In this document: positions 1-10,957 of the stretch, in pieces | Position numbering within the stretch: position 1 is the stretch's first letter | Layout: each line of letters begins with the position of its first letter | DNA from: Hofstenia miamia | Taxonomy: Eukaryota > Xenacoelomorpha > Acoela | DNA length: 64,000 nucleotides | Assembly: GCA_004352715.1 (NCBI GenBank) | Contig: SCFE01000003.1 | Span: 1,826,589-1,890,588, forward strand | Reading direction: 5' to 3' | Made by a program: the position numbers and the translations under genes | Notes under the pieces: generated by a model | What the model saw: only the letters and a program-made list of their open reading frames with translations | What the model was told of the DNA's origin: nothing | Database searches by the model: none

Positions 1-1795
1 CCTTCTCATTTTCTATGACGCCCTGTGGCTTGTGCTCATACCACTTGTCTCCTGCTTCTAACCCATGCTGCCTGCTCAAACTCCAATGTACCATTTTTCC
101 TAACTTGTCATGCCTGAACTTATACTCATTCTGTGCCAACTTCTCACACCCTGCTGTCAGATGATCTACAGTCTCTGCCTCTTTCTGTCTATATGCTTCT
201 TCACCCAGTTTGTTCTTATTGCTTGCTCCTGTGCTGCCATTATTAGTGCTTCTGTTTCTCTCTTCAGTCCTGCCTTCTTTAACCACTTGTTGCTCTCTTC
301 TCTGTCACACATTTCTGTGTTCCTCCAGTATTCTCCATGCATTGCCTTCTGCCTAAACCTTCTTTGTATCTCTGATTCCATCCCACTCTGGTATACCTTC
401 TTTCCTTCACTCTCAGTTTTTATCTTCCTTAACTCCTTACTGACCTCTAGTAGGGATCCTCTAGGTTGCTCTGCTACATATTCCTTTAGCCCTAGTGCTT
501 CTGCTTCTACAGTTTCCTCCACACTTAGCAGTCCCTCCCTTATGCCTTGCCATGTACAGCCTATCTCCATCTCCATTTAAGTTGAATGCTCTCTCTGCTG
601 TTAGTATCTTCCTTGTCTCCCTGTCTAAGCCCCTCAGTTCATTCTTGTTCCACCTAACTATTCCTGCCGAATATCTCAACACTTGTATTGCCCACGTATT
701 AATTGCCTTTATGCTGTTCTACCCATTCAATGCTGACTTCTATAGTACCTTCCTTACTCTCCTCTTGTATTCTTTTCTTAACCTCGTCCTCATCTCCTTA
801 TGATCTGTTCTGTCTTTCTCTATCACACCTAAGTACTTGTACCCCTCTTTGACTTCCTCAATCTTATCCCCACTGCTCTCCTCAAACCATCTCTATCTAT
901 GCACTTGCCTCTGGTCATTGTCACTGTCGCACACTTTCCTAATCCAAATTCCAACCCAGAATCCACTAACTTTTCTGTGATGGGGATTCAGCTAACTACA
1001 AACAGCAGTGGCGCTAAGCTGTCTCCCTGGAATATACCCCGTCTATCTCAGTCTGCCACTTTGCCATCTCCCTCTCTAGAAACTCAACCCATTTCCGTGA
1101 AACTTCATTGGCCTCTAACGTCCTCAATACGCACCTATGTGATATGCTGTCATATGCCTTCTTGTACTCTATCCATGCCAAAACTAAGTTTGTTTTCCTT
1201 CTTCTACAATTCTCCACCACTGCCTGGTCCATCAACAAGTTGTTTGCCTCACTACCTTCTTTGGATCCTTCTGTATCAGAAATGTCCTTCCCACTACCAT
1301 CCACTTTGGGCACCCACTCACTACACACTCCTCGAATGCTACTGCTAGTCTCTCATGAACACTTGTGAACTTCTTAAGCCAATACCCATGTACCTCATCC
1401 CTGCCTGGCGCCTTCTAGTTCTTCATCTTCTTTAGAGCCTTCTTCACCTTTGCAGCTGTGATTACTTCTTCTTGCCAGAATTCCTTCTGCATCTGCACAC
1501 TCTCTATCTCTGGTCCCGCACTTCCCCATATATTCTCCCAGAACCTTACTGCGTCCTCGCCTGCTTTAGCTGTAGCCTTTTCTCCTGCATCTAGTTCTTT
1601 GTAAAATCTTCCTTCTTGGGTCTCAAACTTCATATTGTCTCTTGCCTGCTTTGCCCTTGCCCTATACTTTCTCATTTTCTCAGCTTCTGCAACTTATCTC
1701 TGCTTAAGCTCTTCTCTTGCAGTTTCTATAGTCTTCCCCTTACCTACCCTGCAACTGTCCTGTATCGCCTTACTTGTCCTGATCTTTTTCAGTTT
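1..1795 (-). mobile_element. LINE-type non-LTR retrotransposon, decayed, cut by left window edge
   Basis: Read on the minus strand, short frames give successive parts of one reverse-transcriptase polyprotein. In order they are a basic N-terminal segment (about 1795-1415), RT motif A (AWIEYKKAYDS, about 1185-1135), the motif QGDSLAPLLF (about 1040-1000), a KYLGV block (about 840), the block LRYSAGIV...DRETRK (about 680-600), AAQEQA (about 230), and a zinc-knuckle-like HLTAGC followed by WYEHKPQGVIEN near the edge. A C-terminal zinc knuckle after the RT is usual in LINEs of the R4/NeSL type with a restriction-like endonuclease, so I infer that group; the endonuclease itself lies outside the window. 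Motif A has E where the catalytic D is expected. The block that should carry YxDD is missing. Several frameshifts and stops are present, so this copy is dead. Confidence 0.85.
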
Positions 1796-2285
1796 CCATA
1801 GTAAATTTGGTCTCTGGTAAAACGTCATTTAGGTAATTTAAATATTCTTTAGCTTCTTCTTGGTTATCAAAAATTGAAAATATATCATCCACATATCTTA
1901 CATATCTGTTACTGTTGCTGTTTCAAAATTACTTTCAATGATATCCATTGCAAATGCTGCCATTGTTGGTCCTAAGGCTGATCCCATTGCCATTCCATCT
2001 ATCTGTCTATACATCGTTTTATTAAATAGGAATTGTGTATTTAAGCAACAACATTTTTCAAGTAACTTTCGCAACGTAGCATGAGATATCATAATTTCGT
2101 CTTCTGGTATTATTCTCAATATATGATCGATTGTTTTTCTTACGGGAATGTTAGTAAATAATAATTTCACATCGTAGCTTACAATAAATCTTTTTTTGTA
2201 ATTCAATTGGTAAGTGGAATTGGTTAGAAAATCAGATGTATCACGAACAATACATTTTGTTGGAATGTATTTTATCTAACCATTT
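1796..2285 (-). mobile_element. Penelope-like element reverse transcriptase fragment
   Basis: The minus-strand frame 2206-1898 contains SYDVKLLFTNIPV and GMAMGSALGPTMA, the usual RT signatures of Penelope-like elements. After a one-base frame change the protein continues as RYVRYVDDIFSIFDN, so the catalytic YVDD is present at about 1890-1860. The upstream part of the same frame reaches about 2275. The fragment ends abruptly near 1796, where the sequence becomes the LINE that fills 1-1795. The 5' part, any GIY-YIG endonuclease and the terminal repeats are absent. The family call is secure from the motifs; the exact ends are approximate. Confidence 0.8.
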
Positions 2286-2289
2286 CGAG

Positions 2290-5000
2290 CAGTTTGAATT
2301 ATTGTTATACTGAAAATGATTTGTAATCGAAACCGGTCTATTCTAACGTCTAGCTAACATGAATATATATATATATATATATATATATCCATCTAAATAT
2401 AACCCGCATTAGATGCTTGAAATTTCTAGCCATTTTTATAGTCTACCTCCATTTTAAGTAGTATGAATTTCGCTTAACATATATATATACAAACAATCAT
2501 TTAAACTGTAAATCACCATAAGATTACGTCAACATAAATGCATTTGCAAATCAGCCCCTAATGATTCAAAATTATGATCGGTAGAATTTTGAATGTAATA
2601 TGGTTTAATTAACCAATTTTCTTGTCCCCTGAAACTCGTTATAATCTGATTACACTGTATTTCGATCAACTTTGTAGTATAGTTATATAAACTATTAACA
2701 CAAAATGTCTCATAAGCATACGTTCTGTCTTAGTTTAAACAAATTTATAAAAATAGAAATAATTATCAACTAGTTTTGATTAAATTGGATTTAAATAAAA
2801 TTGGATTGGATTGGGGATGTCAATGCCGAAAATATTTTGCATGTTTAAAATCCAATGTGCAGTATCGTACATGCATCTTTAAACAAATTATCGCTCAATC
2901 TAAGCTTTTATAGGGATTCCAATAAAACATTTGTATCAGCATTCGCCTAGTGGAGCCAGTATTTAAATCTCTAGGAGCTCAAGCTCGTCTAATCACACTG
3001 TTTGAATACCCTGGCATTAATTCATTGTTAAAAAAATATTGCTTGCACAATCCCACTGCTGGGTGGGGACATTCCTCTTTGTTGGAACACCCAAGATTTA
3101 TAGCTAGCGTAAACTCGCTTTCTGTGGGAAACCGAACGCTCACCCTAAATTTTCCTCTAGCATCAATTCCTATTTATGCCTATGATGTTTTATTAATTGT
3201 TTTTTGCTGTATTTTCAATATTTATACAAACTACGCACAAGTTTTGGTCGTCTATTTATTCTTTTAATAAATCAATGTCATTGTTTGCTCTGTACGATCA
3301 CCAGATCTGTATGTGTTTAATAAATATTGTATTAGTAATTCCACTAATCTCCTAGTGGTGTCTTGCCATTCACTTGAATTTCAACATAATTATGAAAATT
3401 ATTTACTTTTGAAATCGGAAGTTGATAAGGGTTGTTAAATTAAAATGTTGCATGTACAGATACGAACATTTAATTAATACACTATGTCCTCTGTTTTTCT
3501 AGTCGTAGGTTAGAGGAAAATTCAAATTTTTATAGGGATTCAAGCGGATTTTGTTTTAATTTAAATTCCACTATTTAATAGTTTGTTGATGTCATCGTCT
3601 GGAACAGGTGGATAGTTGCATTTGAAATTATTTTGTTTTTTTATTAAAATTTTAAAACATTGTTGTATAATGAATGTTGAAAATATATTTATAAAAATGT
3701 ATTCTACTAAATGACAACTTTAGTAACTCTTTATAAAATCAATTAAGTTATTAGAGATCATTAAGTTCTTAATTTCAGCAGCAACCAGCGCATTAATTTC
3801 ATAAACTATGTCAATAGTCTCCAACAGGTGAGTTGCACAGGACATGTACAATGAAAACTTATTAACTTCTTCTTGCATTTCTACGAATTTTCTATTTGTA
3901 TTTGACAGAGATTTTAGCTAAATTATTCTATTTCTACACCATTACAAATTTTAAAATAAAATTTAGCTATATTCAAAGTTGAAAATTGTCTTGCTTTAAA
4001 TGAAATGCTATTTTCTTCACTTCTTGCTCAAGAATTTCGCTATTAGTTGCTATGTCTTGTAGGACCTTTGGCAACTCATGCAAATTTAGCCTAGTTGCCT
4101 CATTCATAATTTAATATTTTTCACTTCGTGACGCTTCATTTGCTGCACCCACTCCGCTTCCCTCAACCTTCCTTTCTACGCTTTCCTACGCAGATATCCG
4201 AGTGAAACGAAATTTAGCAAACGTAGTGTTTTTCCACCTGTTTGTTAGTTCTGAAGAGATGTCTATTCCTTGTTTGTAATAAAAAATTAACTTTCTACGA
4301 TCTTGTAAGTGCGTGGTTGTTTGTAACGCACTCTTTCTACAACCTTCAATATGTAAATAAAATCTAAAACAGCATTTTTCGAAGAAAAAAAATTTGAAAT
4401 CAGTTGGGTGTTTCTAGTGGGACACCTTGTATTAATAGAATCCATTTAGTGTTTTCCCATTTCCGCAGATACTTTGTGTGCTTTCAAAGCAATTATTCCA
4501 TTCAATTCTCATTGTTTGCTCTTGGGAGAATTTAAGTTAGCAAGTGGTTGTTTTGAAATTAATTTTCTCCTAATAATGCCGTGTTATTAATATTAATGGC
4601 ATTTAATATTGGATTCAATTTAATTGCTATCCTATTATATTTACAGACTCGATGTCGCATTAAAATAAATCGTTGTACTCTGTCGTATATTAAGTCTATT
4701 TCAATAAAACGGAATCAATGTTCAAGTTTATAGTCGGTGCGCAATCTGACATGATGCTCACACATTAAAATATTTAATGCTCTTTGTCGAAATAATTGAT
4801 GTTAACACTTATGTTGCGCATTGTCTTTGCATTTACCTTGTTTTTGGCTAATAAGCTGAATATACTGAGTCTCATTTTCAGCCCTGAAAAGGATTTCCCA
4901 TATTACCATTGATGACAAGTTTCTTCAAAGTGAATTCTCCTTTCAGCATCCAATGCTGGTTATGACGTATCGTGTTAACAGATATATAATCATTATTATG
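2290..5000. other. Intergenic stretch with no supported gene
   Basis: No recognisable protein, RNA or terminal-repeat structure was found. A 105-codon plus-strand frame at 2950-3267 matches nothing I recognise; it ends in a hydrophobic tail and lacks coding character. A short TA microsatellite lies inside and is listed separately. Confidence 0.5.
2362..2388. repeat. (TA)n microsatellite
   Basis: An uninterrupted alternating AT run of about 27 bases. Confidence 0.95.
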
Positions 5001-5002
5001 TA

Positions 5003-5692
5003 CACTAGGGTCCAAAATTATTGATACCGCATCCATAGTTGGGCCATAGATCTATTTCATTTTTTCAGACAGCAATTTTATCCCTAGTTCACAAAATTTA
5101 TGCTATTCATCCTGAAATTGAAAACCAGTAAATTTTGAGGCATGACAAACGGACATCTCCAGTAACAAAAATTTTACATATGTTCAAAATAGTTCTTTGG
5201 GTTGCGATTTCCACAAAATAGCAAACAAAATTGAGAACAGTGTGAGCGATTTTATGTCTAAAAAGTGGTCATCCAATCAAAATGTACTCTGCCCAAAAAT
5301 GGTATAAATGTCATTGAGTAGACGCTAGAAGCTTTCAGATACTTAATTTTCTTTTTACCAAAATCGTCAAAACAGCAGAGATTACTATAGGCAAATGACA
5401 TTCAGTTATTACTTAGCACTCGGGAGCCTTCTCGATTCAGCAAATAGCATTAAAGTAGATTTCTTGAAATAGCGTCCACCTGTTAGTGTCACACCCATAC
5501 CTAAGTGCTGTAAACGCTCTGAGGTTTCAAAGGCGCTGTGAAGTGGTGTCTAAACGCATCAGGTCGCGGGAGTTGTCGCTGTCCGTGAGCCATTTCCATG
5601 TGTACAAAGCCTCAAGAAAAGACTCCAGTGGGCAAAAGAACGTAAATTGTAGTCTGGAATAGTGACTATCCCAATAATTTCGGACCCTAGTG
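5003..5692 (+). mobile_element. Tc1/mariner-like DNA transposon remnant with TIRs and TA target duplication
   Basis: The left end CACTAGGGTCCAAAATTATTG (5003) is matched in inverted form at the right end (CAATAATTTCGGACCCTAGTG, ending 5692), with 20 of 21 positions identical. TA dinucleotides lie directly outside both ends (5001-5002 and 5693-5694), as expected of this superfamily. At about 5570-5650 the plus strand reads SLKKRLQWAKERK, which resembles the Tc1 transposase block preceding the second catalytic aspartate. The rest of the transposase is deleted or shifted out of frame, so the copy cannot move on its own. At 690 bases it is less than half the usual length of an intact element. Confidence 0.85.
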
Positions 5693-5699
5693 TATGTAA

Positions 5700-6024
5700 T
5701 CAGTACTTCGCGAACTTCCATCTATGTAATTTGGTCGCAAATACATTTGTTATTCAATAGTTTCTGGTCAAATGAGACCACCCTCGATGTATGACTACAG
5801 ATGTACCATTTTTCTCTTTCCTTGACTCTCTTCTCTATAATTTGTTTTCATTATTTGGAATGTTTTATTGTTTAAGTAAGTGTAAACAGTTAGCATTAGC
5901 TTTAATGTTACTTTTACATGATTTCATAAATAATGTACTCACTACCTTTCTTAATTATCATCATCTTATATTTAGTCTGTACAAAAGGGAATCTAATAAA
6001 ATCAATTTTACACGATAATTTTAG
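5700..6024. other. Non-coding stretch before the RNF34-like exons
   Basis: A 75-codon hydrophobic frame (5791-6018) is present but resembles no known protein and overlaps the polypyrimidine region of the next acceptor site. I see nothing else. Confidence 0.4.
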
Positions 6025-6081
6025 CCAACAACGCACATTCCCGAACGAAGTCAACCGCAATCTTCAAACACTCCAGAAAAG
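6025..6081 (+). CDS. RNF34/RFFL-like gene, candidate linker exon
   Basis: TTTTAG precedes and GTTAGC follows this 57-base segment. It is open in phase 0 and encodes a Ser/Pro-rich stretch ([19 protein letters not shown]) like the low-complexity linker between the zinc finger and the SAP-like segment in this family. Its phase matches the next exon. Support is splice sites and phase only, because such a linker is not conserved. Confidence 0.5.
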
Positions 6082-9000
6082 GTTAGCAATCTAATACGTT
6101 AACGAGTACTAATTACAATAGTAACACTTTTTCTATTTATTTTGTTCAACTTTTATTCCTTTTCTTCTACTAATTAACAGGCAGTTAATTTTTCATAAAA
6201 ATTTTGTAGGCTTTTTTAATTTACCAGTTTCCCATTGTCACGAAGTGTGTGTCGAGCTATCTTAGTTTCTAATAAACTTTTGAGGATTTCTACTGTTATT
6301 ATTATAATATCATAAATTATGCCTCGTGTTGTCATAGAAAATCTCTTAAATTTGTAAATTTTGGGAAATTAATCTATTTTGGCATTATATATCACATGAT
6401 GTTGTAAATCATTTCCTAGTTTTAGTTACATTGTTTCCTGGACAACCTCACGAACGTCTAAAGATATTCGTTTCTCTTCGGAGAATATGTAGGTTGCAAT
6501 GCGAAAATTCCTTTTTATAACCTATTATATTTTTTATTATTTTTCTAGTTTTAGTGAGCTAACAGATGATGCATCTACATGGGAAATTTTAAGCACTGGA
6601 GAAATTTCAGTTTTCGTTTATTCCTGTAATTTCTAATTGACTTAAAATAGTTGGTTTTGTTGTAGATTTCGGGTAAATTTATTTTTTCACCTTTTGTGGG
6701 TATGTTGTATGGATCACTGAAATCGCTACGTATTTTGTGAAAAATTCAGTTTATGCATTCTTGATATTTTCCTTACAAGAATAACGCATTTTGATTCTAT
6801 GATATTAGTAAGTTTTCCCACTTGGTATATTTTGAAAACGAAGTTAAAATTTAAGTGATTATGAACTACTCAGCACACAATTGAATAACAATGTGGCGTC
6901 ATCTTTATGGAGGTAATCAATATAAGATTATCACATTTTATATGTTATGGAGAGTTTTGCATCTGATGCAAAGTTTAATATTGATTCCGCTGAATAAAAT
7001 GAATACGTTAATAATATTTCCTACTTTTAGAAAGAAGAAATTCCTAGAAAACGAGTGCGTTTGGAAGATGTTCAGTCACTAGAAGCAATCGATCAGCTGT
7101 GTGCGCGCCAGCTGAAGGAATTGCTAGTCAACAACTTCGTTGATTTCAAAGGAGTCTGTGAAAAAGAAGAGTTGGTTAAAAAAGTCAGAATGCTTTGGCA
7201 GTCACATCGAGGCAAGTAATTTTTCTTTGGATTCTATACAAAAATTCTCATTGTTCAAAGTACTAATTATATCTAAACTAATTCTCTACATTTCATCATT
7301 CTAATGGAACAGACCGTGGTGTTAGACTTTTGCACGATCTATCATTGTGTCCACTTTTCCTGATGTTATGTTTATGCAACTTTGTCTTCAACAATATTAT
7401 TTAATAGTCTACTGTATGAGTGAGTTCGGACATGATGAACAGGACAAGACAAATACGGATAAATTCGTACAGAACAGGATAAATATGAGATCCATTTAAA
7501 GCCGAATAAACTATTAGAATTTCAGGACTAAAACCCTCAATATACCAACATTTTCTTTTGCATTTATTTTAAAAATTCTATTGTAGTGACATTATGGCGT
7601 TTTGAAATCGATTTTCCCTACGAGGTCAATTTGGAAGTTTGATTCCGTTAAGCTGGAGCTTTTTGTCGATGAAAACGTAGTTTTAGTGCAATTTCACAAG
7701 TTGTTGATTGCATTGCAATTGACTGCTTTACACGTGTCTCATTCTATCCAAATTGCGGTTAATGTCATTGCTGCAAGTACACCTTTTAGAATTGCATTTG
7801 AGAAGCCGTAAGTTGGATTTGAGAATTCGTCATTTGAGTTTATTATGTGATTTGGTAAGCCTGCTATTCACTTTTAAGATGTCACGATGCCTTTTAATTT
7901 TTTCGTAGTCAAAATGAGCCGATTTTCAATTTTATTTTTCTAACAATAAAAGAATTATAATAGGAATCTTAAATCAGAATAGAAAAGTTCCTTTGAAAAG
8001 CCTAATATTTGGCCTTCAGGGTTTCCACACTGTAGCCGTTTAAAATTTTCCATTTTTGTTTAAATTAGTTTGCTACTTCTACAACAGCCTTGTGGTTTAA
8101 ACAAGTTTTGCCGAATTCGCAGCGCATCATTCTGCTGCAAGTATAAATGGAAAATTACCAAATTTTCTACTAAAGTTTCAAAATCACAAAATTCATTTAT
8201 TCTCCGTCAATATTACACATATTTATAAATTACAAATGCTCCACAATAGGAACTATATTTATTTACATGTAAATATATTCATATTTTTTAAAGCCTGATA
8301 TTTCCCTATAATACATTGTTTTGTTCATATTCTGGTTTTGAATATACGTATTTGCGTCTTAACTTTCAGTCACTGTCCTATTTTACTTATAATAAAAACT
8401 TCAATGTCATATTTTTAAAGAATTGCAAGTTGAGGTTGTTTATTTGAGTTGATATAAATCTAAATTTTGTCAAAAAATATGAAAGAACGTCAACCATTTA
8501 TAAATGTATTTGCCTTACTGAGCACAATTACATGTAGATGATTTTTTTGCAACATTTTTTTGAATTTTTTGAATTTTCCAAGCAACAATTATTCGAAATA
8601 TACGGCGAGTTAAATTTTTTAGCATACAAAATGCATTTAAGTCTTAACTACTTAATTTTATTAAAATTTTTAAATAATTTTTGTCTATTTTGTGGCTACT
8701 GCAAATCTTGGGTTGTTTTAACGCAATTGTATCTACACCTTTGTGATAGTGTATTTAAAATGGAATGGTAAGATTTATAAATCTGATATGCTGATCATAA
8801 TTATTATTGTAAGTCTAGTATTGCTAACATGTTTGTACTTGTCTCAACATTGTTTTTCTTTTTTGCAGTTATGTTTTTTAAAATGCGAAATATTCAACGG
8901 GTTTTGCAATTGGTATGTTTGATCGCAAATGGCATTCCAGTTGTTTGAGAAATACTATAGCGTCTCAAATACTACGTCGTTAATAGAAACGAAATTTCAG

Positions 9001-10957
9001 TGGACATGCACTGCTGTTGCTATTTTTGATTAGTGGTCACAATATTTTACTACTTTCATCTGTGCCAATTTTACGTAGTTGATAGCTAATAGCAAATTTT
9101 CTATGTTGATTTCAAATATACATTTATAAGTTTCCTATAAGAATTTTNNNNNNNNNNNNNNNNNNNNNGTGGTCACAATATTTTACTACTTTCATCTGTG
9201 CCAATTTTACGTAGTTGATAGCTAATAGCAAATTTTCTATGTTGATTTCAAATATACATTTATAAGTTTCCTATAAGAATTTTTTGTGCGGACGTAGCAA
9301 AACAACATTATCAGGGGTGTCTGGCATGTTAATTATAATTCATTAAATAAATGTGTTAAGACTGGGGTCATTTTATATATTTTCATCATTTTTCAATGTC
9401 AACCACATCCGGAATAAGAAAAACCCTCGATACCATTTCAAAAATCTATGCTTAAAAACTACCCGGATTTCAAAAACTAATTCACATACGTAAAAAAGTC
9501 TGATTTCCCATAGTTGACTGTATTTTTCTTTTCTATAGTTTTGATGAATTAGCATTTTTTCATTAATTTCATTAAATTATTGGTTTTGTATTTATTCTTT
9601 CAGTTTGATCTTCGTCGCACGACTGGCTCACATTGCTGTGGGTAAGAGCTTATTCAAATGAAATCGGAAAATTTTTCTCCAGAAAATGTATTTTTGTAAA
9701 ATCACTAGATTTGTAGTTTTAATCATAACATTTATGTGCATAGTCTGCAGCTAACAAGTTGTAGACGCTAACTTTAAATACGAACGTTGACATATGCGAT
9801 TGCTAGTTTGTATTGCGTGATAATTAACAAACTATATAATGCAACATCTTTGCAAACTATGAAATTCTGTCGGATATATTGTTATATTCTTGACGACATT
9901 GAGAATTCATCTGTCTTTTCAAAAAAGCAAAGGGAGGCCATTTTTAGCTATTATCCACATGCTTTTAATTATTACGATATCCAATTATTAATTAAAATAT
10001 TGTGCATTAAAAATATCCTGCATCGTAATTTGATTTCTATGTATTTAATTTCGTATTTACGACGGGGAAATGTATTTATTTAGAATTTGTTCTAACCACT
10101 TCCATGACTTACTTAAATAAAACCTTGTCGCTCACATATGAGAGTTCAAATTACAATGTGGATATGAATGTTCGGTGCCTACACACTATTTTCGCTATAA
10201 TTAAAAATACTTCCATATTTCAAAAACGGGCTGAGCATTATATGAAATTGCTTACGTTTCATGTGATTATTGCGATTAAGAAACAATTTTTAGTGTTTTT
10301 CATGCGATAGAAACCTTTTTTCAAAAATTTTCTGCTCTCCAATAATAAACGTCGTCTTAGAAAGTCTAGCTTTCATGTGTATCAATATATACTTTAAAGT
10401 TATAAGAACCTCATAAATCATTGAAATTTTTTGCAAAATATGATAAAATTTTGTATAGGTATAACCGCCCACCCCCTTGCCAATATTTTGTAGGATCGCG
10501 GCGAGGACCATATCAGTCATTTTTTAAAATCGATAAAAACTACTACACTTAGCTTTTTGTTATTGCAGGTAAAATAAGAAAATATTAAATATTGTGATTA
10601 GGCTGATTGAAAAGTTTATAAAAAGGGCCTGGTAGTGAATGTGTTAAAATTTTTGTTAGGCCATGCCATTGAATATTAAATTAAATTTGGACTCTTTTCC
10701 CTCTTCTCTCGTTCATTTCTTTCATCTTTGTGCAATAACGTACTATGGTTGTTAATATTAAAAGAGTTACTTTAGATAACATATCGGAAGAGCCGGCAGA
10801 GGTTTCTACCTGTAGGATTTGTATGGACGCCAAAATTGACTGTGTCTTACTGGAATGTGGACACATGGTTGCTTGCACGACTTGCGGCAAACAGCTTGCT
10901 GAGTGCCCCGTCTGTCGTCAATATGTTGTCAGAGCTGTACATGTGTTTTGGACATAA
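6025..10957 (+). CDS. RNF34/RFFL-like E3 ubiquitin ligase, 3' part of the gene
   Basis: Three exon segments on the plus strand (6025-6081, 7031-7211 and 10776-10957) join in frame and end at a TAA (10955-10957). The second encodes a SAP-like helical segment ([20 protein letters not shown] then [17 protein letters not shown]). The third encodes a C3HC4 RING finger starting [18 protein letters not shown] and ending [15 protein letters not shown], closely resembling vertebrate RNF34 and RFFL (rififylin), in which SAP-like repeats are followed by a C-terminal RING. Those proteins ubiquitinate substrates such as caspases and act on membranes and in the cytosol. The N-terminal FYVE-like zinc finger was not found in the window, so the gene is partial here. 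I cannot choose between RNF34 and RFFL, which probably share one invertebrate ancestor. The splice pattern of the last intron is uncertain (see findings). Confidence 0.85.
7031..7211 (+). CDS. RNF34/RFFL-like gene, SAP-like domain exon
   Basis: The acceptor CTACTTTTAG ends at 7030. The exon reads [14 protein letters not shown] and then the SAP-like helices ([30 protein letters not shown]), matching the segment that comes just before the RING in RNF34 and RFFL. The donor is ambiguous. CGAG|GCAAGT at 7211/7212 is a strong GC-type donor that joins in phase with the RING exon. GGCAA|GTAATT at 7215/7216 is a weaker GT donor in another phase. Confidence 0.85.
9033..9147. repeat. Direct repeat copy 1 ending at assembly gap (115 bp)
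   Basis: This segment (GTGGTCACAATATTTTACTA to GAATTTT) is repeated exactly at 9169-9283, directly after the N run. It is most simply an unmerged contig overlap. Confidence 0.9.
9148..9168. other. Assembly gap, 21 N
   Basis: A run of 21 undetermined bases lies between two identical 115-base copies, so the true sequence probably has one copy and no gap. Confidence 0.95.
9169..9283. repeat. Direct repeat copy 2 after assembly gap (115 bp)
   Basis: Exact repeat of 9033-9147. Confidence 0.9.
10776..10957 (+). CDS. RNF34/RFFL-like gene, terminal RING exon
   Basis: The segment after ACTTTAG (10769-10775) encodes an acidic linker and a complete C3HC4 [27 protein letters not shown]. It ends with the conserved [11 protein letters not shown] tail and a stop at 10955-10957. 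The tail after the RING is only a few residues, as in RNF34 and RFFL. The frame is open upstream to an in-frame stop near 10735, so the acceptor must lie between there and the RING. The TAG at 10775 gives the phase that joins the GC donor at 7211. Confidence 0.9.

Larger units (their letters stand above)
7212..10775 (+). other. Last intron of the RNF34/RFFL-like gene
   Basis: This 3.6 kb AT-rich stretch has no recognisable coding domain. It contains the 21-base gap with its flanking direct repeat, two exon-like segments bounded by good splice consensus (8869-8912 and 9604-9641), and a juxtaposed acceptor/donor TATTGCAG|GTAAAA at 10569/10570. The open frames at 9787-10083 and 10104-10310 look like chance frames in AT-rich DNA. 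Confidence 0.6.

Noticed and set aside
110-1368. Plus-strand Ser/Leu/Cys-rich frames across the first 1.4 kb
   Set aside because: Antisense shadows of the minus-strand LINE, whose peptides match reverse transcriptases.
2950-3267. 105-codon plus-strand open frame
   Set aside because: Unknown composition with a hydrophobic tail, no homologue I recognise and no splice or promoter context. Probably chance.
8869-8912. 44-base segment with TTTTTTGCAG before and GTATGT after, inside the RNF34-like intron
   Set aside because: It joins neither neighbour in a useful frame, contains in-frame stops in two frames and resembles no part of the protein. Such sites are expected in T-rich introns.
9787-10310. 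Two successive open frames of 98 and 68 codons
   Set aside because: Rich in I, L, Y, N and K as expected for AT-rich non-coding DNA, no motif, and located inside an intron of the RNF34-like gene.
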